Shown piece by piece: positions 8,258 to 17,626 of a DNA stretch of 64,000 bases. The position numbers and the translations under genes were made by a program. This stretch comes from Streptomyces fungicidicus (GTDB lineage: Bacteria > Actinomycetota > Actinomycetes > Streptomycetales > Streptomycetaceae). The first letter of the stretch is position 1. Each line of letters begins with the position of its first letter. Location of the stretch: positions 3,038,001 to 3,102,000 of the forward strand of contig NZ_CP023407.1 of the NCBI RefSeq assembly GCF_003665435.1. Direction: 5' to 3'. The notes beneath the pieces are model-generated. The model had not been told where the DNA came from and searched no databases. It saw only the letters and a list, made by a program, of their open reading frames with translations.

Positions 8258-9948
8258 GCACCCCGCCGGTCCCCGACGTCACCGTGACGGTGATCGTCCA
8301 CAACGACGCCGAACGGCTGCCCCGCGCGGTGGAGTCGGTGCGCCGGCAGACCCACCGGAACCTCGAGATCGTCATCAGCGACGACCACTCGACGGACGAC
8401 ACCCCCCGGGTGGCGCGGGCGCTGGCCGCCACCGACGGCCGTATCCGGTACCTGCGGCTGCCGGAGAACAGCGGCGGGTGCAGCGCGCCGCGCAACAGGG
8501 CACTGGAGCTGGCGCGGGCGCCGTACCTGATGTTCCTCGACAGCGACGACGAACTGCCCGAGGAGTCGGTCGCGGCACTGCTCGCCGCACACCGGGAACG
8601 CGAGATCGACTTCGCGATGGGCGCCGTGCGGCGGGTCCGGGTGGACACCGGCCGCCGCTCCACCTGGATGCCGCACCTCGTGCGCGAGCGCCGCACCCTG
8701 GACGGCATCGCGGCCGACCCGCGACTGTTCTTCGAACACCTGTCGACCAGCAAGATGTACGCCCGCGCCTTCCTCGACCGGCACCGACTGCGCTTCCCCG
8801 AGGGCATCCACTACGAGGACCAGCTGTTCTCGGCCCAGGCGTACTGCCTGGCGGAACGCTTCACGATCATCCCCGAGCCGGTCTACCTCTGGTACGTCGC
8901 CCCGTACGCGGGCTCCGGCGCGGCGTCCATCTCCAACCAGCGGCATCTGCTCACCAACGTCCGCGACCGGATCCACGTCCAGCGGCTGATCGACGCGTTC
9001 CTGGACGACAGCGGGCACCGGGCGCTGCGCGAGGACAAGGACCACAAGTTCCTCAAGCACGACTTCCGGATGTACGCGGGTGATCTGCCCTACCGGGAGG
9101 AGGAGTGGCTGGAGACCTTCGCCGACCTGGTGAACCCGTACCTGGGGACCCTGTCGCCGGGCGCGTACGCCCGGCTGCCCCGGGCCGAGCGGGTGGTGCT
9201 CCAGCTGATCCGCGACCGGCGGCTTTCCGAGGTCCGGTGGGCCGCCCGGGGGCTCGGCCACGGCGTCGCCCCGAGGGAGCTGAGCACGGGCGCGGACGGG
9301 CGCGTCTACTGGGGCGGGCAGGTCCCCGGGTCGACCGGCGCCCGCCGTGAGCTGGACCTGACCGAGCTGGAGCTGGACACCCGCCCGTTCCCCGGCGCCC
9401 AGTTCCGCCACGAGATCACCGAGATCGCCCGGGGCCCGGGGGCCTCCGTCGACCTGACCGTGCGCACCTACGACCCGGCCCTGCGCCTCCCGGTCGGCCC
9501 GCAGCGCGCGAGCCTCCTCCTCTCCCCCGGCCGGCGGCGCCTCTCCGTCCCCTTCCGGCTGCTCCCGGTCCGTCCGGGGGTCTTCGAGGGGCGGGTCCGT
9601 CTCGACCCGGCGGCCGCACGCCTCCCGCTGAGCGGCTTCGCCGGGGTGCGTCATCCGATGGTCCGGCTCACCTGCCGGGGCCAGGGCAACCGGGGGCTGC
9701 TGCTGGCCCCGCTCGCCTTCCCCGCCCTGACCGCCCACGTCCCCTACCGCTCGGGCGCGGCCCCGCACCGGATCACCGTCGAGCCCGAGGGCCACGGCCC
9801 CGGCCGCCTCCAGCTCCGCTGGGAACCCACCGGCCTCACGGCCACCGTCCTGCGCCCCACCGCCCACCACCTGGCCCACCCCCGCCTCCGCCGCGCAGCC
9901 CACCTGGCAGCGACCATCTTCAGGCTTCTCAGCCCGTCCGGCGTTTGA
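8254..9948 (+). CDS. GT2-family glycosyltransferase
   Basis: A 564-aa GT2 enzyme whose ATG overlaps the stop of the TagF-like gene (ATGA), so the two are translationally coupled. The GT-A motifs are intact: SDDHSTDD (42-49), NSGGCSAPRN (72-81) and LDSDDE (95-100). The long C-terminal part is beta-rich and unassigned, like that of the paralog at 624-2225. With the coupled TagF-like domain it probably decorates or extends a polyol-phosphate polymer. The final residues, SPSGV, are encoded inside a dispersed Streptomyces intergenic repeat, so the C-terminus may have been set by insertion of that repeat. Confidence 0.85.
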   Translation: MSTPPVPDVTVTVIVHNDAERLPRAVESVRRQTHRNLEIVISDDHSTDDTPRVARALAATDGRIRYLRLPENSGGCSAPRNRALELARAPYLMFLDSDDELPEESVAALLAAHREREIDFAMGAVRRVRVDTGRRSTWMPHLVRERRTLDGIAADPRLFFEHLSTSKMYARAFLDRHRLRFPEGIHYEDQLFSAQAYCLAERFTIIPEPVYLWYVAPYAGSGAASISNQRHLLTNVRDRIHVQRLIDAFLDDSGHRALREDKDHKFLKHDFRMYAGDLPYREEEWLETFADLVNPYLGTLSPGAYARLPRAERVVLQLIRDRRLSEVRWAARGLGHGVAPRELSTGADGRVYWGGQVPGSTGARRELDLTELELDTRPFPGAQFRHEITEIARGPGASVDLTVRTYDPALRLPVGPQRASLLLSPGRRRLSVPFRLLPVRPGVFEGRVRLDPAAARLPLSGFAGVRHPMVRLTCRGQGNRGLLLAPLAFPALTAHVPYRSGAAPHRITVEPEGHGPGRLQLRWEPTGLTATVLRPTAHHLAHPRLRRAAHLAATIFRLLSPSGV

Positions 9949-10035
9949 GGACAAGGCCCCTTCAGGGCCGAAGGGGGGTCTGGGGGCACAGCCCCCAGGG
10001 GACGGGAACGGGAAGGGGCGGCGGGGGCGAAAAAA
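9930..10035. repeat. Dispersed Streptomyces 3'-end repeat element
   Basis: The segment AGCCCGTCCGGCGTTTGAGG (9931-9950), followed by AAGGGGGGTCTGGGGGC and a hairpin, matches from memory a module found after many genes in Streptomyces genomes. It starts inside the glycosyltransferase gene, supplying its last codons and stop, and ends in a G-rich run. Copy number in this genome cannot be judged from one window. Confidence 0.55.
9980..9998 (+). terminator. Hairpin terminator after glycosyltransferase
   Basis: CTGGGGGC and GCCCCCAG form a perfect 8-bp stem with loop ACA, 32 bp after the stop of the glycosyltransferase. It lies inside the dispersed repeat. The opposing membrane-protein gene ends at 10055, so the hairpin may serve both strands. 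Confidence 0.6.
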
Positions 10036-10054
10036 CCACCACCACACCCCCCTT

Positions 10055-11614
10055 TCACGGCACCGCGTACAGCACCTCCCCCTCCGGCCCCCGGGCCACC
10101 TCCCGCAACCCCGCGCCACCCGGCCACCCACCCCGCCCCACCACCCACCGCACCCCGTACTCCCGCTCGATCCCCCGCCGCACCCCCTCCGACGTCCCCT
10201 CCGCGAAGTACCGCACCGTCGCCCCCACCCGCCCCCGCTCATCCGGAAGGAAGAAGTCGGGGTACCCCGGAGCCACCGTGTAGGGCCCGTACGCCGGCAC
10301 CTGCCGGGCCGCCCGCCCCTCCGCCATCACCACATCCCCGTACCGCACCCACGGCGTGATCCAGTGGTACCCCGTCCACGGCGGCCGGTACCCGTCCTCC
10401 ACCACCCCCGGCAGCACCCCCCGCGGAAGCACGTACCCCAGCGTCCCCGCCTGCGCCCACGCCCCGACCACCAGCGCCCCGCCCAGCAGCACCGCCCAGC
10501 AGGCCCGCAGCCGCCGGCGCCCCGCGCCGGTCACCTCCAGCGCCACCGCGAGCTGGGCCGGGATCAGCGCGGCGGGCAGCGCGCGCCCCCACGAGTAGTG
10601 GCCGCTCACCCATCCCGCCCCGGCGACCAGCACCCCCAGCGCGAAGAAGAGCACCAGTGGATCCCACCGGTCGCGCCGCCATCGCGGCACCAGCGCGGCC
10701 ACCCCGAGCAGCACCAGCCCGTACCGCGCCACCGGATGCCCGTACAGCACCCGGTGCACGTCCTCCAGCGCGGCCCCGGCGCCGAACAGGGCGTAGAAGT
10801 CGTAGTACGGCCAGGCCCACAGGACCAGCGCCCCCAGCAGCAGCCCGGCGGCCGGCCGCGGCCAGACCGCGCGCCGGGGCCGCGCCGCGAGCACCGTGGC
10901 GACGGCGCCCAGGCCGGCCACCACCCCCGAGAACTGGTGGCAGAGCAGGATCACCGCGCACAGCACCCCCAGACCGAGCCACGTCGGCCAGGCGGCCTCC
11001 CGGCGCAGCGCCCCCGTCAGCCACGCCCAGAAGTGGAAGGCGAGCCCGAGCGTGAACGTGCTCGGATACGACACCGTCAGCGCCAGCGAGTTCATCCCCG
11101 TGAAGCCGCTCCACAGGAACGCGGTGGTGCCCCACAGCAGCAGCAGGCTCAGCAGGGCGAGCGCGGGCGCGGCCCGGTGCGCGCTCAGCGTCCGCACATA
11201 CCGCCACACCCCTGTGACCAGGAGCGCCAGCCCGGCCACGGCGGCCAGCCGCAGCACCACGAACACCGACAGCCCCGGCAACCGGGCGACGATGCCGAGC
11301 AGGAGCATCCACGGGGAGTAGTACGGGCTCGGCGTGTCCGCGTCGACCAGGGGGTTGCCGGGGTCGAGCGGGCTGTGCCGCAGCCGCTGCACGGTCGCCG
11401 CGTGCATGCCCAGGTCGCCGACCCAGGGGAGCCGCACGATCACCAGGACCATCAGGACGAGGACGAGTACGGCGGCGGCCAGGGCCGTCGTCCGTCCGAC
11501 GGCCGAGGGACGCACGGCGGCGCGGCGCCCACCGTCCCTCCCCGGCGGAGCGGACAACGAGAATCGGACAGTCACCCATGAGCCATTGCCCTGAACGGCG
11601 GGCCCGCACCGCAT
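10055..11614 (-). CDS. Polytopic membrane protein, possible GT-C-like enzyme
   Basis: A protein of about 519 aa dominated by roughly ten hydrophobic segments from about residue 45 to 400, ending in a soluble tail of about 120 residues. The first periplasmic loop has a PWVGDLGMH segment followed by PYYSPW, resembling the acidic first loop of lipid-sugar-dependent GT-C transferases. I can assign no family with confidence. It faces the surface-polymer genes but is convergent with them and separated by a terminator. The start is uncertain: ATG 11614, or the GTG near 11575 (codon 15), which would remove a polar N-terminal extension. Confidence 0.65.
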   Translation of the reverse strand: MRCGPAVQGNGSWVTVRFSLSAPPGRDGGRRAAVRPSAVGRTTALAAAVLVLVLMVLVIVRLPWVGDLGMHAATVQRLRHSPLDPGNPLVDADTPSPYYSPWMLLLGIVARLPGLSVFVVLRLAAVAGLALLVTGVWRYVRTLSAHRAAPALALLSLLLLWGTTAFLWSGFTGMNSLALTVSYPSTFTLGLAFHFWAWLTGALRREAAWPTWLGLGVLCAVILLCHQFSGVVAGLGAVATVLAARPRRAVWPRPAAGLLLGALVLWAWPYYDFYALFGAGAALEDVHRVLYGHPVARYGLVLLGVAALVPRWRRDRWDPLVLFFALGVLVAGAGWVSGHYSWGRALPAALIPAQLAVALEVTGAGRRRLRACWAVLLGGALVVGAWAQAGTLGYVLPRGVLPGVVEDGYRPPWTGYHWITPWVRYGDVVMAEGRAARQVPAYGPYTVAPGYPDFFLPDERGRVGATVRYFAEGTSEGVRRGIEREYGVRWVVGRGGWPGGAGLREVARGPEGEVLYAVP

Positions 11615-11650
11615 CCCGGCCCGATGCCCACCTAAGGCACCACAGGCACC

Positions 11651-11680
11651 ACGACGTCACGACGTCACGACGTCACGACG
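11651..11680. repeat. Tandem octamer ACGACGTC
   Basis: The 8-bp unit ACGACGTC is repeated 3.75 times directly next to the GDH terminator hairpin. Each junction contains the palindrome GACGTC. The role is unknown, and such short tandems are prone to length change. Confidence 0.6.
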
Positions 11681-11682
11681 CC

Positions 11683-11725
11683 GCGAGGGCGTCCCGGGCC
11701 GGTCGACGGCCCGGGACGCCCTCGC
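11683..11725 (-). terminator. Strong terminator after NAD-GDH gene
   Basis: A perfect 19-bp GC-rich stem (arms 11683-11701 and 11707-11725) with loop GTCGA lies 35 bp beyond the GDH stop. There is no T-run, but the length and perfection make it the strongest hairpin in the first 39 kb. Confidence 0.8.
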
Positions 11726-11759
11726 GTCCGCCTGCTCAGGTGCTCAGCTGCTCAGGTGG

Positions 11760-14700
11760 TCAGGAATGCGACCGCAGCAGCGTCCGCATCGTCCGCATCG
11801 CCACCGACAGGTTGGCGAGATCGAACGAGTCGGAGCCCTGGATCTCCTCCAGCGTGCTACGGGCCCGGCCCAGCAGCGCCGCGTTCTTCTGCTCCCACAG
11901 CTCGAACCGCTGCTGCGGCGTCGACGAGCCGTTGCCCTCCGCCAGCACCTCCGCGGCGACCGCCGCGTGCGCCGCGTACAGGTCCTCGCGGATCGCCGCG
12001 CGGGCCATGGACTGCCAGCGGTCGGCGCGCGGCAGCTCGATGATGCGGTCCATCAGCTGTGTGATCCGCAGCCGGTCACCGAGGTCGTAGTACACCTCGG
12101 CGACCTCCATCGGGTCCTTGCCGGTCCGGTCGGCGACCGACACGATGTCGACCGTCGGGAACGCGGAGGAGAACCCGGCGACCCGCGTGGCGAGCTCGTC
12201 CGGCACACCGGCTCCGCTCAGCTCGTCGTAGATCTTCTGGTACCAGTCCAGGTCCGCGCCGCGCAGCAGCTTGGGCAGCTGCGACCAGACCTGCTCGACC
12301 CGCTCGGCGAAGAACGACACCGTCTCCTCGAGCTCCAGCGGCTGCGGCCGGTTGTTGAGCAGCCAGCGCGTGCCGCGCTCCACCAGCCGGCGCGAGTGCA
12401 GCCGGATGCGGGTCTGGACCTCCGCGTCGACCGTGTTGTCGAGCGCCTCGACCCCGTCCCACACCACCGAGGAGCGGAAGATCGCGCGAGCCGCGGTCTG
12501 CGCCCGGACGATCTCCTCCAGCGACGCGCCGGTCTCCTCGCGCATCCGGTGCAGATACGTCGTACCGCCCGTGTTGACGGTGTCGTTGACCAGCACCGTC
12601 GTGGTGATCTCGCGGCGCAGCGGGTGGGAGTCGATGTGCTCCATGAACTGCTCGCGCAGCGCCGTCGGGAAGTACGCGTGCAGCAGGACCTTCAGATACG
12701 GGTCGTCGGGCAGCGTGGTGTGCAGCAGCTCCTCGGCGACCGTGATCTTCGTGTACGCCAGCAGCACGGCCGTCTCCGGCCCGGTCAGGCCCTGCCCGGA
12801 GGCGAGCCGCTCACGGATCTGACGGTCGGTGGGCAGGAACTCCAGGGCCCGGTCCAGATGCCCCTCGCGCACCAGGTGCTTCAGGAAGCGCTGCTGCGCG
12901 TGCATCATGTCCTTGGACTGGGCCAGGGCGTTGGCGATGGCCGTGTTCTGCGCGTAGTTGTTGCGCAGCACCAGCGCGCCGACCTCGTCGGTCATCTCGG
13001 CGAGCAGCTTGTTGCGCTGCTTGACGGTCATGTCGCCGTCCTTGACGAGACCGTTGAGCAGGATCTTGATGTTCACCTCGTGGTCGGAGGTGTCCACGCC
13101 GGCGCTGTTGTCGATCGCGTCGGTGTTGATCCGGCCGCCGTGCAGGGCGAACTCGATCCGGCCGAGCTGGGTCATGCCCAGGTTGCCGCCCTCGCCGACC
13201 ACGGAGACCCGCAGGCCCTTGCCGTCGACGCGGATGGCGTCGTTGCCCTTGTCGCCGACGTCCGCGTTCGACTCGGTGGACGCCTTGACGTAGGTGCCGA
13301 TGCCGCCGTTCCACAGCAGGTCGACCGGTGCCGTGAGGATGGTCTTCATCAGGTCGGCCGGGGTCATCTTGGTGATGCCCGGCTCGATGCCGAGGGCCTC
13401 CCGGATCTGCGCGTTCACCTGGATGGACTTGGCGCTGCGCGGGAAGATCCCGCCGCCGGACGACAGCAGCCCGGTGTCGTAGTCGGCCCAGGAGCTGCGC
13501 GGCAGCTCGAACAGCCGGCGGCGCTCGGCGTAGGAGACGGCCGCGTCCGGGTTCGGGTCGATGAAGATGTGCCGGTGGTCGAAGGCGGCGACCAGGCGGA
13601 TGTGCTCGCTGAGCAGCATGCCGTTGCCGAACACGTCACCGGACATGTCGCCGATGCCGACGACCGTGAAGTCCTGGGTCTGGGTGTCCACGCCCAGCTC
13701 CCGGAAGTGCCGCTTCACGGACTCCCAGGCGCCGCGGGCGGTGATGCCCATGCCCTTGTGGTCGTACCCGGCGGAGCCGCCGGAGGCGAAGGCGTCGCCC
13801 AGCCAGAAGTTGTACGACTCGGCGACCTCGTTGGCGATGTCCGAGAACTTGGCGGTGCCCTTGTCGGCGGCGACGACGAGGTAGGTGTCGTCCTCGTCGT
13901 GGCGGACGACGTCCGCCGGGGGCACGACCTCGCCGGCCACCATGTTGTCGGTGATGTCGAGCAGCGCCGAGATGAACGTCCGGTAGCTGGCGACGCCCTC
14001 GGCCATCCAGGCGTCGCGGTCGGCGTTCGGGTCGGGCAGCTGCTTGGCGACGAAGCCGCCCTTGGCGCCCACCGGCACGATGACGGTGTTCTTCACCATC
14101 TGCGCCTTGACCAGGCCGAGGATCTCCGTGCGGAAGTCCTCCCGGCGGTCCGACCAGCGCAGACCGCCGCGCGCGACCTTACCGAAGCGCAGGTGCACGC
14201 CCTCGACGCGCGGCGAGTACACCCAGATCTCGAACGCCGGGCGCGGCGCCGGGAGGTCCGGGATGGCCTGCGGGTCGAACTTCATGGAGACGTAGTCGTG
14301 CGGCAGGCCGCCGGTCGCCTCCTGGAAGAAGTTGGTGCGCAGCGTCGCCTTGATGACGGTGAGGAAGGAGCGCAGGATGCGGTCCTCGTCCAGCGAGGCG
14401 ACCTGGTCGAGGGCGGCGTCGACCTCCTCGAGCAGCGCGTCCACCAGCTCGTACCCGGCGCGCTGCCGGTCCGGCGACATCCGCGCCTCGAACAGGGAGA
14501 CGAGCAGCCGGGTGGTGTGGACGTTGTTGCGGAGGGTGTCCTCCATGTAGTCCTGGCTGAACGTGGAACCGGCCTGGCGCAGGTACTTCGCGTACGCCCG
14601 CAGCACCACGGCCTGCCGCCAGGTCAGTCCGGCGCCCAGCACCAGGGCGTTGAAGCCGTCGTTCTCCGCCTTGCCGGTCCAGGTCGCCGCGAAGGCGTCC

Positions 14701-16706
14701 TGGAAACGTTCACGGGCGTCGTCGCCGATGTGATCGGCGCCCGCTCCCGTGGGCATTCGCAGACCGAAGTCGTAGATCCAGGCGACGCTGCGGTCCGCGC
14801 ACCGCAGCTCGTACGGCCGCTCGTCGACGACCTCGACGCCGAGCCGCTGGAGCACGGGCAGCACCGCGGACAGGGAAACTGCCTCGCCCTTGCGGTAGAT
14901 CTTGAAGCGGCGCTCCTCGGCGGCCGCGCCCACCGGTTCGTACAGGCTGAGCGCGAAGTCGCGTTCCTCGCCGAGCTGCTCCAGGCGCACCAGGTCGGCG
15001 ACGGCGGTGCGCGGGGAGTGGTCGGCCTTGTAGCCCTCGGCGAAGGCGCCGGCGTAGGCGCGCAGCAGCTCGGCGGCGCGTTCCTCGCCGAACTCGGCGT
15101 TCAGCGCCTCGGCGAAGCCGTCGGCCCAGGAGCGGGCGGCCTCCACGAGGCGGGCCTCGATGCGCTCCTTGTCGGCGTCGGACAGCTCGGGCAGCTCGGT
15201 GCCCTGCGGGACGCGGACCACGAAGTGCAGCCGGGAGAGGACCGACTCGGTGTTCCAGGCGGTGAAGTCGACGCTGATGCCGCCGAGCTCCTCCTTGAGG
15301 ATGTCGATGATCCGCAGGCGCACACCGGTGGTGTAGCGGTCGCGCGGCAGGTAGACGAGGGCGGAGTAGTAGCGCCCGTACTCGTCCTGGCGCAGGTAGA
15401 GCCGCAGCCGGCGGCGCTCCTGGAGGTAGAGCACCGAGGTGGCGATGGACTGGAGCTCGGCGGCCGGGGTCTGGAACAGCTCGTCGCGCGGGTAGGTCTC
15501 CAGGATCTGGAGCAGGTCGCGTCCGTCGTGGCTGTGCGGCGAGAAGCCGGCGCGCTCGAGGACCTCCTCGACCTTGCGGCGGATCACCGGGACCCGGCGC
15601 ACGGACTCGGTGTAGGCGGCCGAGGAGAACAGGCCGAGGAAGCGCCGCTCACCGACGACGTTGCCGTCCGCGTCGAACTTCTTCACGCCGATGTAGTCCA
15701 GGTACGACGGCCGGTGCACGGTTGCCCGGCTGTTCGCCTTGGTCAGCACCAGCATCTTGTGCTCGCGCGCCTTCGCGCGGGCGTCGGCGGGAAGCCGCTC
15801 GAAGGACGGGCTGACCGGGTGGCTCTCGTCGGCGTCGTGGTGCGGGTCGGAGCGCAGGATGCCGAGGCCGGTGCCGGGGACGGCGGCCAGCGAGTCGTCC
15901 TCGCGCAGCTGGTACTCGCGGTAGCCGAGGAAGGTGAAGTGGTCGTCGGCGAGCCAGCGCAGCAGCTCGCGGGCCTCCTCGGCCTGCGGGCCGGGCAGGT
16001 CGGCGGGGACGGGCTCGTCGGTGAGCGCCTCGGCCAGGGAGGTCGCGGCCTGGCGCATCTTGCCCCAGTCCTCCACGGCCTCGCGGACGTCGGAGAGGAC
16101 CCGCAGCAGGTCGGCGGTGATCTGCTTGAGGTCGCCGCGGTCGGTCTCGCGGTCGATCTCCACGTGGATCCAGGACTCGACGTGCGCGTCGTGCGGGAGC
16201 TCGCGCGCGTCCTGCGGGAGGTCGCCGGCGGGCCGGGTGCTGAGCACCTCGATGAGCTTGCCGGTGAGGTCCCTGCGGACCACGACCTGCGGGTGGATGA
16301 CGACGTGGATGCCGCGGCCCTGGCGGGTCAGCTCGTTGGTGACGGAGTCGACCAGGAAGGGCATGTCGTCGGTGACGACCTCGACGACGGAGTGGCTGCA
16401 GGTCCAGCCGTTCTCCTCGACGGTCGGGGTGTGCACGCGGACGTTGGCCGTGCCCTGGGGACGGCCCTCGGCGAGCCGGTAGTGCGAGAAGGCGGCTCCG
16501 AAGATGTCGACCGGGTCACGGTCGGTCAGGTCCTCCGGGGCGGTGTGCAGGTAGTAGCGCTGGAGGAACTCGAGCACGGTGTCCCGGTCGGGCATGCCCT
16601 TGTCCGTCGTCCCAGTCGGCAGTTTGCCGCCGGCCGGGCTGTTCTCAGCTACCCGGGCGGCCCTTTCGAGCAGCTCGGCCTTGGCTTCGTCCAGCTTGGT
16701 CTGCAT
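11760..16706 (-). CDS. gdhB: NAD-specific glutamate dehydrogenase, large (180-kDa) class
   Basis: The 1648-aa length and sequence fit the large NAD-GDH class first described in Streptomyces clavuligerus, which deaminates glutamate to 2-oxoglutarate and ammonia using NAD and works mainly in glutamate catabolism. The catalytic core lies around residues 845-890, with RWSDRREDFRTE followed by a VPVGAKGGFVAKQ glutamate-binding segment. A long N-terminal part of about 700 residues, with ACT-like regulatory modules in this family, precedes it, and a C-terminal helical region follows. The start ATG 16706 has AGAGGA just upstream. No partner genes adjoin it; a strong terminator isolates it downstream and a 920-bp empty stretch lies upstream. 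It appears complete, without frameshift. Confidence 0.93.
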   Translation of the reverse strand: MQTKLDEAKAELLERAARVAENSPAGGKLPTGTTDKGMPDRDTVLEFLQRYYLHTAPEDLTDRDPVDIFGAAFSHYRLAEGRPQGTANVRVHTPTVEENGWTCSHSVVEVVTDDMPFLVDSVTNELTRQGRGIHVVIHPQVVVRRDLTGKLIEVLSTRPAGDLPQDARELPHDAHVESWIHVEIDRETDRGDLKQITADLLRVLSDVREAVEDWGKMRQAATSLAEALTDEPVPADLPGPQAEEARELLRWLADDHFTFLGYREYQLREDDSLAAVPGTGLGILRSDPHHDADESHPVSPSFERLPADARAKAREHKMLVLTKANSRATVHRPSYLDYIGVKKFDADGNVVGERRFLGLFSSAAYTESVRRVPVIRRKVEEVLERAGFSPHSHDGRDLLQILETYPRDELFQTPAAELQSIATSVLYLQERRRLRLYLRQDEYGRYYSALVYLPRDRYTTGVRLRIIDILKEELGGISVDFTAWNTESVLSRLHFVVRVPQGTELPELSDADKERIEARLVEAARSWADGFAEALNAEFGEERAAELLRAYAGAFAEGYKADHSPRTAVADLVRLEQLGEERDFALSLYEPVGAAAEERRFKIYRKGEAVSLSAVLPVLQRLGVEVVDERPYELRCADRSVAWIYDFGLRMPTGAGADHIGDDARERFQDAFAATWTGKAENDGFNALVLGAGLTWRQAVVLRAYAKYLRQAGSTFSQDYMEDTLRNNVHTTRLLVSLFEARMSPDRQRAGYELVDALLEEVDAALDQVASLDEDRILRSFLTVIKATLRTNFFQEATGGLPHDYVSMKFDPQAIPDLPAPRPAFEIWVYSPRVEGVHLRFGKVARGGLRWSDRREDFRTEILGLVKAQMVKNTVIVPVGAKGGFVAKQLPDPNADRDAWMAEGVASYRTFISALLDITDNMVAGEVVPPADVVRHDEDDTYLVVAADKGTAKFSDIANEVAESYNFWLGDAFASGGSAGYDHKGMGITARGAWESVKRHFRELGVDTQTQDFTVVGIGDMSGDVFGNGMLLSEHIRLVAAFDHRHIFIDPNPDAAVSYAERRRLFELPRSSWADYDTGLLSSGGGIFPRSAKSIQVNAQIREALGIEPGITKMTPADLMKTILTAPVDLLWNGGIGTYVKASTESNADVGDKGNDAIRVDGKGLRVSVVGEGGNLGMTQLGRIEFALHGGRINTDAIDNSAGVDTSDHEVNIKILLNGLVKDGDMTVKQRNKLLAEMTDEVGALVLRNNYAQNTAIANALAQSKDMMHAQQRFLKHLVREGHLDRALEFLPTDRQIRERLASGQGLTGPETAVLLAYTKITVAEELLHTTLPDDPYLKVLLHAYFPTALREQFMEHIDSHPLRREITTTVLVNDTVNTGGTTYLHRMREETGASLEEIVRAQTAARAIFRSSVVWDGVEALDNTVDAEVQTRIRLHSRRLVERGTRWLLNNRPQPLELEETVSFFAERVEQVWSQLPKLLRGADLDWYQKIYDELSGAGVPDELATRVAGFSSAFPTVDIVSVADRTGKDPMEVAEVYYDLGDRLRITQLMDRIIELPRADRWQSMARAAIREDLYAAHAAVAAEVLAEGNGSSTPQQRFELWEQKNAALLGRARSTLEEIQGSDSFDLANLSVAMRTMRTLLRSHS

Positions 16707-17626
16707 GGTCCTCTGGCTCCTGTCGCGCGCCGTTGCGTGACGTAGAAGAAAGTACGGTCTCCGACCCGGTGGTGCGGTGGTACGACGCGGGGTGTCCGGT
16801 CTGTTCCGACGCTATGCCGCGAGGTGGAGTGTGCGGGGGCTTCTCGGCCACATCCGGCACGCCCGAGGGGTGTGACGCCGCTCTCTGCGACGCCGGTCCC
16901 GGGGAGGTGCGGCGTGCCCCGGGTGCCCTCTTGGACCCGTGCCGCCCGCGAAGACCAGCGACTGCCACCCGGTCACGGATGTCGTCCGTGCCCACCGGGC
17001 GCACAGCAGGGACGCCGAGGCCCCCGCGAGCTATCGCGCTGATCACGCCACCAAGGCTATCGCTCCCTGCGGGGCCCCCGTCATGAGCCGTATGTGTACA
17101 AAACCAGACCCCGAACTTTGACGTTCTGCACAGTGCGCCCCGGCCCGTCCGCGCCCCGGATCCCCTCCCCGGACACGATCCCCCACGTACCGACAACGCC
17201 ACGCGAACCGAACACGACAGAAGCGAACCGCGCGGCCGGCACGACGGCGCGACGCACCGGCCGACACCCCTCCGGACGCCACCCGCTCGGCCGACGCGTT
17301 TTCGGCCACCTCCGGGATGCCGGCCGGCCGTGTCGCAGCCGCGGGACATCGCCGCCGGGGCACCCGACGTCCGTGTCACCTCGACACACGCGACGCGTGC
17401 CGCACGGGCGTGTGCCGCGGACCGGCCGCACGGCCTGCTTCCGCGGGCGGGGCCGACCCGCGCCCGTGACGGGCGGGTCCGGGCCGCCGCCGGACGTTGG
17501 ACACCCGCGACATGGCTCCGAGGAGCGGCCACGGGCTCGCCGACCGGGTGCGCCCGGAGCACCGGCCGTGCCGGCCGTGCCGGCCGGGTGTCCGAGCCAT
17601 GCCTGCTCGCCCCGCGAGGGGCGGGG
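16707..17626. other. 920-bp stretch without a credible gene
   Basis: Open frames here are Arg/Pro/Gly-rich in all frames and show no family signature or good start, so I call none. The stretch must hold the GDH promoter on its left side. A locally AT-rich patch at about 17085-17125 could be a promoter, but no well-spaced -35/-10 pair is clear on either strand. Its right end holds the hairpin after the HAD gene. Confidence 0.5.
17608..17623 (-). terminator. Hairpin after HAD phosphatase gene
   Basis: CGCCCC and GGGGCG form a perfect 6-bp stem with loop GCGA, starting 4 bp beyond the HAD gene stop. It is short and lacks a T-run, so it is a moderate candidate. Confidence 0.45.

Noticed and set aside
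11766-16745. Open frame of about 1650 codons opposite the GDH gene
   Set aside because: It is the antisense shadow of a well-recognised gene, with Val/Asp/Leu-rich composition and no domains.
16820-17350. Similarity between two segments (GVPDVAE-like and GIPEVAE-like antisense readings)
   Set aside because: Only about 17 of 24 bases match in GC-rich DNA, without extension. It is not convincing as a duplication.
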